Assembly (NCBI RefSeq): GCF_001544135.1
Contig: NZ_BCPV01000010.1
Location: 18,185-82,184 of the forward strand
Length of the DNA: 64,000 nt
Origin: Geobacillus zalihae NBRC 101842
GTDB taxonomy: Bacteria; Bacillota; Bacilli; Bacillales; Anoxybacillaceae
Direction: 5' to 3'
Shown here: positions 1 through 7,635 of the stretch, piece after piece
Layout of the letters: each line of letters begins with the position of its first letter
How positions within the stretch are numbered: position 1 is the first letter of the stretch
Notes under the pieces: model-generated
The model's database searches: none
What the model was told of the DNA's origin: nothing
What the model saw: the letters and a program-made list of their open reading frames with translations, nothing else
Program-made: the position numbers and the translations under genes

Positions 1-227
1 CCTTTTTTATGGAGAAACGCCACCCCCGGCGCATCCGAATCCATTTCTACTTTGATGAGCGGAATGCGGACGGTGTAGCGGAGGAGGCCAAACAGCGTGC
101 GCACCACGATTTTGCATTCATCGTCGTCTTTCATATGGCGAAACACGACCGTCACCGACACTTTCATCCAGGCGACAAGAAGAAGCAAAAGAACAACTGT
201 TGCGATGACCGCGATGATTGCTTTCAA
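1..227 (-). CDS. ytfI: DUF2953 domain protein YtfI, N-terminal part (runs off the window)
   Basis: The reading frame runs leftward off the window edge, so only the first 75 or so codons are visible. I chose the TTG start at 227 because a GGAGGG ribosome binding site lies seven bases upstream. The product opens with a hydrophobic segment (about residues 2-17) and then short basic and acidic stretches, which fits a membrane-anchored protein with its body outside the membrane or at its surface. Position next to yteJ and sppA matches B. subtilis ytfI, a DUF2953 protein normally followed by the spore germination gene ytfJ/gerW. The function is unknown. The identification rests on context and the N-terminal pattern. 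Confidence 0.7.
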   Translation of the reverse strand, partial: MKAIIAVIATVVLLLLLVAWMKVSVTVVFRHMKDDDECKIVVRTLFGLLRYTVRIPLIKVEMDSDAPGVAFLHKK

Positions 228-264
228 TGTCCGCCCTCCCTTTCATCATCCATTGTCGCCATCT

Positions 265-298
265 AGAAAAAAAATAAACCTGCCGTTTCGGCAGGCGG
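265..298 (-). terminator. Rho-independent terminator of the sppA-yteJ operon
   Basis: Read on the minus strand, a CCTGCC/GGCAGG stem with a five-base loop (279-295) is followed by a nearly uninterrupted T tract (267-278). It sits about 40 bases after the yteJ stop and before ytfI, so it separates the two transcripts. Confidence 0.85.
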
Positions 299-336
299 AC
301 ATTGGTTGACGGTCCGTTCTTGATGCAGACGGATTG

Positions 337-807
337 TTACTCGCGGACAACGATCGTATCGGCGAACTGGTCATGCATCCCTTTTTTCTTTTCGGAAAAC
401 GCAACAAACAAAAAACCGATGAACAGCAATTTTTTCGCGATGAATTTGCCGACGACTTCGCGAAACAACACGGTCAGCCAGGTGAGCGGCTCGCCGCGCT
501 CATCGACCACTTTTAAGCCGAACACCATTTTGCCAAGCGTCTGCCCAAACGCTTTCGTCATCAACACGAAATAGGCGTAAAAGACGACGGCGGCCGCGAC
601 CGCCGCTGGCGCGAACAAACCGTCCTGCGCAAGCGGCCAATCGAACAGGCGAAAAAGCGGCCAAACGATGAGCCGGTTGAGGCTCGAGACAACAATGACA
701 TCAAGGCAATACGCCCAAAAACGAAGCCAAAAGCCGCCGTAGCAGAGGGGGCGCTCTGCCGGCGGGAGATGATCCGCCAGCGTCGCCGTTATTTGCATGT
801 CCGTCAT
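337..807 (-). CDS. yteJ: RDD family membrane protein YteJ
   Basis: A 156-residue protein with the RDD-type start: an aromatic-rich N-terminus (YGGFWLRFWAYCLD) followed by three hydrophobic segments at roughly residues 30-50, 65-85 and 125-140. A start with AAGGAG eight bases upstream supports the ATG at 807. The gene lies 12 bases downstream of sppA on the same strand and ends at a terminator, so the two are one operon. In B. subtilis, YteJ works with SppA in resistance to antibacterial peptides. That role is carried over here by homology and gene order, not shown by the sequence. Confidence 0.85.
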   Translation of the reverse strand: MTDMQITATLADHLPPAERPLCYGGFWLRFWAYCLDVIVVSSLNRLIVWPLFRLFDWPLAQDGLFAPAAVAAAVVFYAYFVLMTKAFGQTLGKMVFGLKVVDERGEPLTWLTVLFREVVGKFIAKKLLFIGFLFVAFSEKKKGMHDQFADTIVVRE

Positions 808-819
808 GTTTCCACTCCT

Positions 820-1827
820 TTATTCGGCGTATAAATACATAAGCCGCGGCGAGGATGGGCGCGACAACAGGCGGATGAGCCCGGCCGCCTCGCTGTCCGG
901 CTTCATCCGGTTCGACACCATCTCAAAGAGAGAGCTCCACGGCGCATCGTTCACGTATTTTACGACTTGAGCGCCGGTTAAATGATGCTCTTTTTTGAGC
1001 GCAGCGATCGCGTCATCCAAGTAGCCGAACTCGTCGACAAGGCGGAGCGCCTTCGCCTGTCGCCCGTCATAAATGCGGCCGTCCGCCAGCTTGCGCACCG
1101 TGTCTTCCGGCAGCTTTCTCCCTTTGGCTACCACATCAACAAACGCATCATACGAATCATTGATCAGCTGCTGCAAAATCTCCCGTTCCGCTTCGGTCAT
1201 TTTGCGCGCCGGATTCATGATGTCTTTGTACGGCCCGCTTTTGATCGTGACAAGCTCCACGCCGTACTTCTTTGCCAGCCCTTCATAGTTGACGCTTTGC
1301 ATGATGACGCCGATGGAGCCGGTGATCGTCTCCGGGCTGGCGAAAATTTTATCGCCGGCCGCCGCGATATAGTAACCGCCCGAGGCGGCCATGGCCCCCA
1401 TCGATACGTAAATCGGCTTGTTCGTCTTCTTTTTCAGCTTCATCAGCTGATCGTAAATTTCCGCGCTTTCCGCGACACCGCCGCCCGGCGAATTGATGTG
1501 CAAGATGATCGCTTTGACGTTTTGATCCTCTTTCGCCTGTTTGATCATTTGCAAAAACGTTTGGTGGTTGTACTGTGATGAGGAAAGAAACGACTCCGCT
1601 TCCCCCGCATCTTGAATAACTCCGTTCACTTCCAACACAGCGATTTTTTTCAACGGGTCGCCCTCGGCGATGACTTCTTCGCTAAATGGCGACTCCATGA
1701 GCGCCAGCCAGCTTTCCGACCAGCCGCCGGCCTTGTCGGACAAAAGAACGCCAACCGCTTGAACAAGCACCGAGATCACAAACAAGGCGGCGGCGATGGC
1801 CAACGCGGTCCATCGTTTTCGATTCAT
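820..1827 (-). CDS. sppA: Signal peptide peptidase SppA (S49 serine protease)
   Basis: This 335-residue membrane protease degrades leftover signal peptides. An N-terminal transmembrane segment (about residues 8-30) precedes the S49 domain. The catalytic dyad is visible as Ser149 in the ASGGYY motif and Lys201 in GPYKD, with the 52-residue spacing known from the B. subtilis enzyme (Ser147/Lys199). The open frame extends 24 codons further upstream. I chose the ATG at 1827 because GGGGGGAAGACG precedes it and the length then matches the family. It is co-transcribed with yteJ and divergent from the NAD kinase gene. Confidence 0.95.
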   Translation of the reverse strand: MNRKRWTALAIAAALFVISVLVQAVGVLLSDKAGGWSESWLALMESPFSEEVIAEGDPLKKIAVLEVNGVIQDAGEAESFLSSSQYNHQTFLQMIKQAKEDQNVKAIILHINSPGGGVAESAEIYDQLMKLKKKTNKPIYVSMGAMAASGGYYIAAAGDKIFASPETITGSIGVIMQSVNYEGLAKKYGVELVTIKSGPYKDIMNPARKMTEAEREILQQLINDSYDAFVDVVAKGRKLPEDTVRKLADGRIYDGRQAKALRLVDEFGYLDDAIAALKKEHHLTGAQVVKYVNDAPWSSLFEMVSNRMKPDSEAAGLIRLLSRPSSPRLMYLYAE

Positions 1828-1934
1828 CGTCTTCCCCCCTGCATCGGCTGCCCATATTTTTAGAATCCTGGCAAACGTGGTACAATATTCATTGTACATC
1901 GATTGATTAGATGATGCCAGCAGGAGGGCAAAAC

Positions 1935-2738
1935 ATGGATATGGAACGCAACCGTCTTTATTTTTTTTATAAGCGCGACGACAAGCTCATCGAACGGGTG
2001 AAGCCGCTCATGGAGCTGGCAGAGCACGGTCCGTTTGTTGTCGTCGACGACTATCGGGAAGCGAACATCATCGTCAGCATCGGGGATGACGGCGCGTTTT
2101 TGCAGGCGGTGCGGCAGACGGGATTTCTTCCTGACCGTTTGTACGTCGGCGTGTCCGTCTTGCCGGCGCGCGGGTTTTACTGCGATTTCCATATTGACGA
2201 CATCGATCATATGGTGGAAGCGGCGAAAAATTGGAAACTCGAAGTGCGGCGCTACCCAATCATCGAAGTGACGATCGACGGCGCGGCTTCGTTTTTCTGC
2301 TTAAACGAATGTTCGATCCGCTCGCAAATCATTAAAACGATGGCGATCGACGTTTTCATCGACGACTTGCATTTCGAGACGTTCCGCGGCGACGGCATCA
2401 TCGTTTCGACGCCGACCGGCAGCACCGGCTACAATAAATCGGTGCACGGAGCGGTCGTCGATCCGCTCTTGCCGTGCTTTCAAGTGAGCGAACTCGCCTC
2501 GCTCAACAGCAACCGCTATCGGACGCTCGGCTCGCCGTTCATTTTGAGCGGCTCGCGGACGTTGACGCTGAAAATGTCGGAAGAAACAAGCCATTTTCCG
2601 ATCATCGGCCTCGACAATGAAGCGCTCAGCATCCAGCATATTGAGCGGATTGACATTCGTTTAAGCGACCGGGTGGTCAAAACGGTGCGCTTGAAAGACA
2701 ATTCGTTCTGGGATAAAGTGAAACGCGTCTTTTTGTGA
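1935..2738 (+). CDS. ppnK2: NAD kinase 2 (second, NadF/YtdI-type paralogue)
   Basis: The enzyme phosphorylates NAD to NADP in the cytoplasm. The 267-residue product aligns by eye with B. subtilis YtdI over its whole length, including the LNE motif near residue 118 and the STPTGST block. The start at 1935 has AGGAGGG six bases upstream; an earlier in-frame ATG has none. The catalytic-loop motif normally written GGDGT reads G50-D-D-G-A here. The general-base aspartate (D52) is kept, but the second glycine and the threonine are replaced. The protein is otherwise intact, so I regard it as a functional or specialised NAD kinase. The gene is divergent from sppA. Confidence 0.88.
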   Translation: MDMERNRLYFFYKRDDKLIERVKPLMELAEHGPFVVVDDYREANIIVSIGDDGAFLQAVRQTGFLPDRLYVGVSVLPARGFYCDFHIDDIDHMVEAAKNWKLEVRRYPIIEVTIDGAASFFCLNECSIRSQIIKTMAIDVFIDDLHFETFRGDGIIVSTPTGSTGYNKSVHGAVVDPLLPCFQVSELASLNSNRYRTLGSPFILSGSRTLTLKMSEETSHFPIIGLDNEALSIQHIERIDIRLSDRVVKTVRLKDNSFWDKVKRVFL

Positions 2739-2806
2739 AGCGTGTGTCTGTTCTCCCGGCAAAACACCGGATCTAAAATGGCGAATCCGTTCGACGCGCA
2801 TGCGGC

Positions 2807-2837
2807 AAGAGGGTGTCTCGCAACGAGACACCCTCTT
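2807..2837. repeat. Perfect 14-bp inverted repeat, GAGGGTGTC hairpin, copy 1
   Basis: A perfect 14-base inverted repeat (AAGAGGGTGTCTCG and its complement) with a three-base loop lies between the convergent NAD kinase and ytcI genes. No clear T tract follows on either strand, though it could still stop both transcripts. A closely related hairpin with the same downstream CTTGTTTGGT occurs at 18346-18382, which suggests a dispersed repeat family. Confidence 0.7.
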
Positions 2838-2901
2838 GTTTGGTCGCCGCGCGGACATCGCTCCGCTTCTGGCAACGGCCAGCTCAACCGGCTCTTTCTG
2901 C

Positions 2902-4494
2902 TTACGACGACCGGCCGGCAAGGCGGGCTTCCCGCTCGCGCAGCTCGACGCGGCGGATTTTTCCGGACGCCGTTTTCGGCAAATCGTCGACAAACTCGAT
3001 TTTACGCGGGTATTTGTACGGCGCCGTCAACTGTTTCACATGTTCTTGCAGGGCCGGAATCAGAGACGGATCGTCTTTGTCGACCCCGTCGCGCAGCACG
3101 ACAAACGCTTTGACAACATGGCCGCGCACTTCATCCGGACTGGCGATGACGGCGCACTCTTTTACGGCTGGGTGCTTGACAAGCGCGTCTTCGACTTCAA
3201 ACGGGCCGATCGTATAGCCGGCGCTGATGATGATGTCATCCCCGCGGCCTTCAAACCAGAAATAGCCGTCTTCGTCTTTGCGCGCTTTGTCTCCCGTAAT
3301 GTAGTAGTCGCCGCGGAACTGCATCGCTGTCCGCTCCGGATCTTTGTAATAATACTTAAACAGCGCCGGCGTCTCGATATGGACGGCGATGTCGCCGACT
3401 TGTCCGGGCGGGCACGGCTCGCCGTTTTCATCGATAATTTCGACGCGGTTGCCTGGCGTCGGTTTCCCCATCGAACCCGGCTTGATGGGCATTCCTTTCA
3501 TGACGCCGACAAGCAGCGTGTTTTCTGTCTGGCCGTAGCCGTCGCGCACTTCGACGCCGAAATGCTTGGCAAACGTGTCGATCACTTCGCGGTTGAGCGG
3601 CTCTCCGGCGGACACGGCGCTGTGCAAATGAGATAGATGATAGCGGCCGATGTCCGGCACTTTCGCCATCAAACGATACTCGGTCGGCGTGCAGCACAGC
3701 ACATTGATGTTGTATTTTTCCAATAGCTGCAAATATTTTTCCGGCTCAAAGCGGCCGTAGTAGACGAAACCGGTCGCCCCCGAGCCGAGCACCGATAAAA
3801 ACGGGCTCCAAATCCATTTTTGCCATCCCGGTCCGGCCGTCGCCCAAACGAGGTCGCCTTCTTCAATGCACAGCCAGTTTTTCGCAGCCGTGCGCAAGTG
3901 GGCGTACGCCCAACCATGGCAATGGACGACCCCTTTCGGATTGCCGGTCGTGCCGGATGTGTACGACAAAAACGCCATATCATCGCGCGAGGTATCCGCC
4001 GCCTCAAGCGTTTCGCTCTCTTTGGCCATGGCGTCTTCAAGCGGAATCCATCCGTCCCGGGGTTCCCCGATGACGAACTTCGTCAAACGTTCGATGCCGT
4101 CAATCGGCGCAAATTCGTCCGTATACGGCGCATAAGCGACAACCGCCTTCGCTTCGCTATGGACGAGCCGATATTGCAAATCCTTTGTCCGCAGCATCTC
4201 CGAGCTTGGGATGACGACAAGCCCGGCTTTGAGCGCCCCTATATACACTTCGTATGTTTCAATGAGGCGCGGCATCATGACGAGCACTTTATCGCCTTTT
4301 TCGAGCCCATGCGATAAGAAAGCGTTTCCAATTTGGTTGGCGCGCGCCATCAAGCGGCCGTATGTAATCTCTTTCGTTTCGCCTTGCTCGCTCTCCCATT
4401 TCAACGCGATCCGATCCGGGCCGGCGGCCGCATGCCGTTCCATTTCCGATGTTAAATTGTAGCGCTCGGGAGCAATCAAGTCTTCCCGCCTCAT
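2902..4494 (-). CDS. ytcI: Acyl-CoA synthetase / AMP-dependent ligase YtcI
   Basis: A 530-residue ANL-superfamily enzyme, expected to activate a short or medium-chain carboxylic acid to its CoA thioester through an acyl-AMP. Visible motifs are the P-loop-like SYTSGTTGNPKG, the DGYGQTE motif, the ITGDKA hinge region and the C-terminal catalytic lysine in PKTASGKIRR. The open frame is longer, but the ATG at 4494 follows GGGGGAGAGG and gives the length of B. subtilis YtcI. The substrate cannot be read from the sequence. It is distinct from the dedicated acetyl-CoA synthetase AcsA at 18.6-20.3 kb. Confidence 0.85.
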   Translation of the reverse strand: MRREDLIAPERYNLTSEMERHAAAGPDRIALKWESEQGETKEITYGRLMARANQIGNAFLSHGLEKGDKVLVMMPRLIETYEVYIGALKAGLVVIPSSEMLRTKDLQYRLVHSEAKAVVAYAPYTDEFAPIDGIERLTKFVIGEPRDGWIPLEDAMAKESETLEAADTSRDDMAFLSYTSGTTGNPKGVVHCHGWAYAHLRTAAKNWLCIEEGDLVWATAGPGWQKWIWSPFLSVLGSGATGFVYYGRFEPEKYLQLLEKYNINVLCCTPTEYRLMAKVPDIGRYHLSHLHSAVSAGEPLNREVIDTFAKHFGVEVRDGYGQTENTLLVGVMKGMPIKPGSMGKPTPGNRVEIIDENGEPCPPGQVGDIAVHIETPALFKYYYKDPERTAMQFRGDYYITGDKARKDEDGYFWFEGRGDDIIISAGYTIGPFEVEDALVKHPAVKECAVIASPDEVRGHVVKAFVVLRDGVDKDDPSLIPALQEHVKQLTAPYKYPRKIEFVDDLPKTASGKIRRVELREREARLAGRSS

Positions 4495-4587
4495 CGTTCC
4501 TCTCCCCCTCTGTCTTGTTTCACCTTGGTCGGCATCTTTATTATACAAAATAGTCGTTCTATTTTGAATACCGTTTTTCTCATATGA

Positions 4588-4614
4588 AAGCGGCGGGGAA
4601 TGCCCCCGCCGCGT
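4588..4614 (-). terminator. Hairpin after sspA
   Basis: A nine-base GC-rich stem (4590-4598 with 4604-4612) lies 18 bases past the sspA stop. Only a weak T stretch follows on the minus strand, so termination is likely but may be incomplete. Confidence 0.6.
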
Positions 4615-4631
4615 AAGCCATCATGATGAAA

Positions 4632-4835
4632 TTAGAATTGGCGTGCGCCGCCCAATTGTTGCTGCGCCATGGCTACGAGACGTTTCGTGATCTCACCGCC
4701 GACCGAACCGTTGGCGCGCGAAGTCGTGTCAGCGCCTAAGTTCACGCCAAATTCTTGAGCGATCTCATATTTCATTTGCTCCAGCGCTTGTTGCGCACCC
4801 GGAACGAGCAGTTGATTGCTGTTGTTGCGTGCCAT
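4632..4835 (-). CDS. sspA: Alpha/beta-type small acid-soluble spore protein
   Basis: A 67-residue DNA-binding protein that coats and protects spore DNA. The family signatures are clear: the EIAQEFGV segment holding the GPR protease cleavage site, and the C-terminal GGEITKRLV helix. The start is fixed by a full-strength AAGGAGGTGA seven bases upstream. A SigG-like promoter lies just upstream (4859-4889), and a 15-base inverted repeat covers the start codon (see 4831-4881). The gene follows thiI on the same strand with only 81 bases between. The symbol is by family; which of the paralogues it corresponds to is not decided. Confidence 0.93.
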   Translation of the reverse strand: MARNNSNQLLVPGAQQALEQMKYEIAQEFGVNLGADTTSRANGSVGGEITKRLVAMAQQQLGGARQF

Positions 4836-4881
4836 CTGTTTTCACCTCCTTGTACCTATAGAATGTGTGAAAACAGATGGC
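4831..4881 (-). promoter_or_regulatory. 15-bp inverted repeat covering the sspA start codon
   Basis: Positions 4831-4845 and 4867-4881 are perfect reverse complements of each other, 15 bases each, with a 21-base loop. The downstream arm contains the sspA ATG and the last bases of its ribosome binding site. The upstream arm lies within the proposed SigG promoter spacer. A transcript reading through from thiI would contain both arms. A transcript started at the SigG promoter would carry only the second. Confidence 0.7.
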
Positions 4882-4889
4882 GATATGCA
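4859..4889 (-). promoter_or_regulatory. Putative SigG promoter of sspA
   Basis: On the minus strand, TGCATA (4884-4889) and CATTCTA (4859-4865) are separated by 18 bases. The SigG consensus is TGAATA and CATACTA, so each box differs by one base. The predicted start would leave a very short leader of about 16-20 bases. Confidence 0.5.
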
Positions 4890-4916
4890 GCGATGCTTTT
4901 TGGTAAATTTTGAGAT

Positions 4917-6125
4917 TCAAAACAGCTCGGCAAACTCATCGCCCTGCCCTGTTTCTTCATCAATGACGAGCGTTTCTGTGTCATTGACTGCCTTTTCCAG
5001 AAGCGGAGCGAGGTCGAGCTGGCTCTCATAATGGAGCACTTTTTCTTTTTTCGGCTTCGTTTTCGGCGCTCTTGGCGTAAAAATGGTGCAACAGTCTTCA
5101 TACGGAAGAATGGAAATATCATGTGTGCCGATTTGCTTCGCCAGCTCGATAATTTCAAGTTTATCCATCGAAACAAGCGGGCGCAAAATCGGGGTATTTG
5201 TCACCTCATTGATCACGTACATGCTTTCTAGCGTCTGGCTCGCGACTTGGCCGAGGCTTTCGCCCGTGACGATCGCCAACGCCCGCTGGCGGCGGCGCAA
5301 CGCATCGGTGATCCGAAGCATCGCCCGCCGAGTGGAAATGAGCGAGTACTCGTTCGGAACTCCTTGATAAATGGCTTGTTGCACTTCCGTAAACGGCACG
5401 ATGTGAAGCTTGATTCTCCCGCCGTATGTCGTCAACTTGCGCACAAGGTCAATCACTTTTTGCTTCGCCCGTTCGCTTGTAAACGGCGGGCTGAAAAAGT
5501 GGACGGCTTCAATTTCCAAACCGCGCTTCATCGCCAAATAACCAGCAACCGGGCTGTCAATGCCGCCGGAGAGCATAAGCATCGCCTTGCCGCTCGTTCC
5601 GACCGGCAGGCCGCCGGCGCCGAAAATGTCGCGGCACGTGACATATGTCCCGTCTTGGCGCACTTCAATGCGCACGTCAATATCCGGCTCGCGCACGTTG
5701 ACCGTAAGTCCATCCGTCTGCCGCAAAATATGCGCCCCCACCTCGTAGTTCAGCTCGTCGCTTCGATACGGAAACTGCTTGTCGACGCGGCGGGCGCTCA
5801 CTTTAAACGTTTTTCCTTTGTATGGGAGCTGGCGGACGGCGGCGAGCGCCGTTTCCTTAATGGCGTCCAGATCGTTTTCGCACTTCATCGCCAGGCTGAA
5901 CGAATGAATGCCAAAAACGGTTTTCAGCTTTTCGATGATCGGTTCATGCGGCTCGCCGTTTAATAAAATGTACATTCGGTCGCGCATATATTCAATCTGA
6001 ATCCGCTCGAACGCCTGCAGTTTGCGGGCAATGTTGTTTTTAAGACGCCGGACGAAGATGTTCCGATTTTTTCCTTTCGTCGTCATTTCTCCGTAGCGGA
6101 TCAAAATGCGGTCATAGTTCCTCAT
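4917..6125 (-). CDS. thiI: tRNA 4-thiouridine synthase ThiI
   Basis: ThiI adenylates U8 of tRNA and transfers sulfur to it, and also supplies sulfur for the thiamine thiazole. The 402-residue protein has the N-terminal ferredoxin-like and THUMP domains (about 1-165), the PP-loop SGGIDSP (185-192), and the conserved cysteine region EDCCTIF near 344. As in other Bacillus-type proteins it lacks the C-terminal rhodanese domain of E. coli ThiI, so sulfur must come directly from a cysteine desulfurase. That partner, nifZ, ends one base upstream in the same operon. Confidence 0.95.
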   Translation of the reverse strand: MRNYDRILIRYGEMTTKGKNRNIFVRRLKNNIARKLQAFERIQIEYMRDRMYILLNGEPHEPIIEKLKTVFGIHSFSLAMKCENDLDAIKETALAAVRQLPYKGKTFKVSARRVDKQFPYRSDELNYEVGAHILRQTDGLTVNVREPDIDVRIEVRQDGTYVTCRDIFGAGGLPVGTSGKAMLMLSGGIDSPVAGYLAMKRGLEIEAVHFFSPPFTSERAKQKVIDLVRKLTTYGGRIKLHIVPFTEVQQAIYQGVPNEYSLISTRRAMLRITDALRRRQRALAIVTGESLGQVASQTLESMYVINEVTNTPILRPLVSMDKLEIIELAKQIGTHDISILPYEDCCTIFTPRAPKTKPKKEKVLHYESQLDLAPLLEKAVNDTETLVIDEETGQGDEFAELF

Positions 6126-6126
6126 C

Positions 6127-7272
6127 TTATTCCGTTACCTCGCTTAATGTTTTGATCGCCTGCTTGATCGCTGCCACCGCCGGCGCGATTTCTTCCCGGC
6201 TGTTGTCAAACGACAAGCTGATGCGAATGCCGCGCTCGGCTCGGTCTTCACCAAGCCCCATGGCCAAAAGCGTCTTGCTCGGCGCCTTTTTTTTCGATGA
6301 ACAGGCCGACGTCGTCGAAACGTATATTCCATTTTTTTCTAGTTCATGAACAAACACTTCCGGCTTCACGCCGCGCTTTAACGAAAAGTTGATGATATGA
6401 GGAGCGACGCCATCGCGCGGCGTGTTGATCTCGATGTCTGGAATCGCCGAGAGCGCTTCAAGCCACTCGTCTTTCAATGCTTGAAGCCGGCCGATGTCCC
6501 GCTCATACCGCTCCATGGCCAAGCGAAGCGCCTTTGCCATCGCCACGATGGCGGCGACGTTCTCCGTTCCGGACCGAAGCTGCCGCTCCTGCCCGCCGCC
6601 GGCAATCAACGGCGCCAAGCGGACGCCTTCACGGACGTAAAGCAAGCCGGCGCCGCGCAATCCGTGAAATTTATGCGCCGATATCGTGCATAAATCAACA
6701 CCGGCTTGCTTCAAGTCGAGCGGCACTTTGCTGATCCCTTGCACCCGATCGACGTGAAACAATGTTTTCGGATAGCGGGCTAAAAGCGCGCCGATTTCTT
6801 CGATCGGCTGCACCGTGCCAACTTCGTTATTGACGTGCATGACCGACACGAGAATCGTATCGTCGCGCAGCGCTCGTTCCACTTGCTCAACCGATACCCT
6901 TCCTTCGCGGTCGACCGGCAAGTACGTCACCTCAAAACCAAGCTCCTCAAGCTGGCGGCACGGTTCAGCGACAGACGGATGCTCGATTTTCGTCGTAATG
7001 ATATGCCGGCCGCGCCGCTCGTATTGCCAGGCGACCCCTTTGATGGCGAAATTGTTCGCCTCCGTTCCGCCGGAGGTAAAAACGATTTCATTCGGCTTAA
7101 CGCGCAGCATGGCGGCGATTTGTTCACGCGCCTGCGCCAAAAGCCGCTCCGCCTTCATGCCCAGCCCATGGAGCGACGACGGATTGGCAAAATAGTTCGT
7201 TGCGACGGCGACGAACGAATCGACCACCTCGGGAAATGGTTTGGTCGTCGCACTGTTGTCAAGATAAATCAT
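6127..7272 (-). CDS. nifZ: Cysteine desulfurase NifZ (IscS-like)
   Basis: A PLP-dependent class V aminotransferase-fold enzyme that takes sulfur from cysteine as an enzyme persulfide. The PLP lysine sits in SAHKFHG and the catalytic cysteine in the loop TSACSSKK. It has 381 residues, the same as B. subtilis NifZ. The open frame is 32 codons longer, but the ATG at 7272 (MIYLDNSATT) is nine bases after GGAGG and is the family start. One base separates it from thiI, so the two form a dedicated donor-acceptor pair for tRNA thiolation. Confidence 0.93.
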   Translation of the reverse strand: MIYLDNSATTKPFPEVVDSFVAVATNYFANPSSLHGLGMKAERLLAQAREQIAAMLRVKPNEIVFTSGGTEANNFAIKGVAWQYERRGRHIITTKIEHPSVAEPCRQLEELGFEVTYLPVDREGRVSVEQVERALRDDTILVSVMHVNNEVGTVQPIEEIGALLARYPKTLFHVDRVQGISKVPLDLKQAGVDLCTISAHKFHGLRGAGLLYVREGVRLAPLIAGGGQERQLRSGTENVAAIVAMAKALRLAMERYERDIGRLQALKDEWLEALSAIPDIEINTPRDGVAPHIINFSLKRGVKPEVFVHELEKNGIYVSTTSACSSKKKAPSKTLLAMGLGEDRAERGIRISLSFDNSREEIAPAVAAIKQAIKTLSEVTE

Positions 7273-7373
7273 CGCTTCCATCCTCCGCTCATTGTCGGCA
7301 AAATATCGCTGTACATCGTCCATCTTAACCAAAACAGGCGCCAATCGGCAACGAAAACACACCGTCATTTACA

Positions 7374-7496
7374 TTATTCACCAAAAACCCATTGAACAAT
7401 CTCCCACCTGCGCTTAGAGGTGGGAGATTCTTGGGAACACCCGCCCCACGGCAGGCTGTCAGCCAAGCCATCCCCGTGCGTCCCACGGTTTGGCTG
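7374..7496 (-). pseudogene. Degenerate tnpB 3' end and right end of an IS200/IS605 element
   Basis: On the minus strand the frame from 7496 to the stop at 7374 reads like the C-terminus of IS605-type TnpB (…THGDGLADSLPWGG, then CSQESPTSKRR). It overlaps a perfect 12-base-stem hairpin (7398-7409 with 7418-7429, eight-base loop) typical of the right end of these elements. No upstream TnpB catalytic residues and no left end are recognisable, so this is a scar. It lies between nifZ and ezrA, where B. subtilis carries braB. A further inverted repeat at 7513-7522/7541-7550 has no T tract and is unexplained. Confidence 0.7.
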
Positions 7497-7635
7497 CCTT
7501 ACGAAGACAGCAAACGAAGCCCCCTCATTCAAAATATTCCGGGCTTCGTTCCTGTTCGAGAGAAGAGGCAGAAAAGCTTGTGCTGTGTTTTTTAGTAAAA
7601 TAATGGATAATCAATACTCGTGATCAGGTGGTTGA

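Noticed and set aside
7513..7550. A ten-base inverted repeat AACGAAGCCC/GGGCTTCGTT as ezrA terminator
   Set aside because: No T tract follows on either strand and it is 86 bases past ezrA; it may belong to the transposon scar instead.
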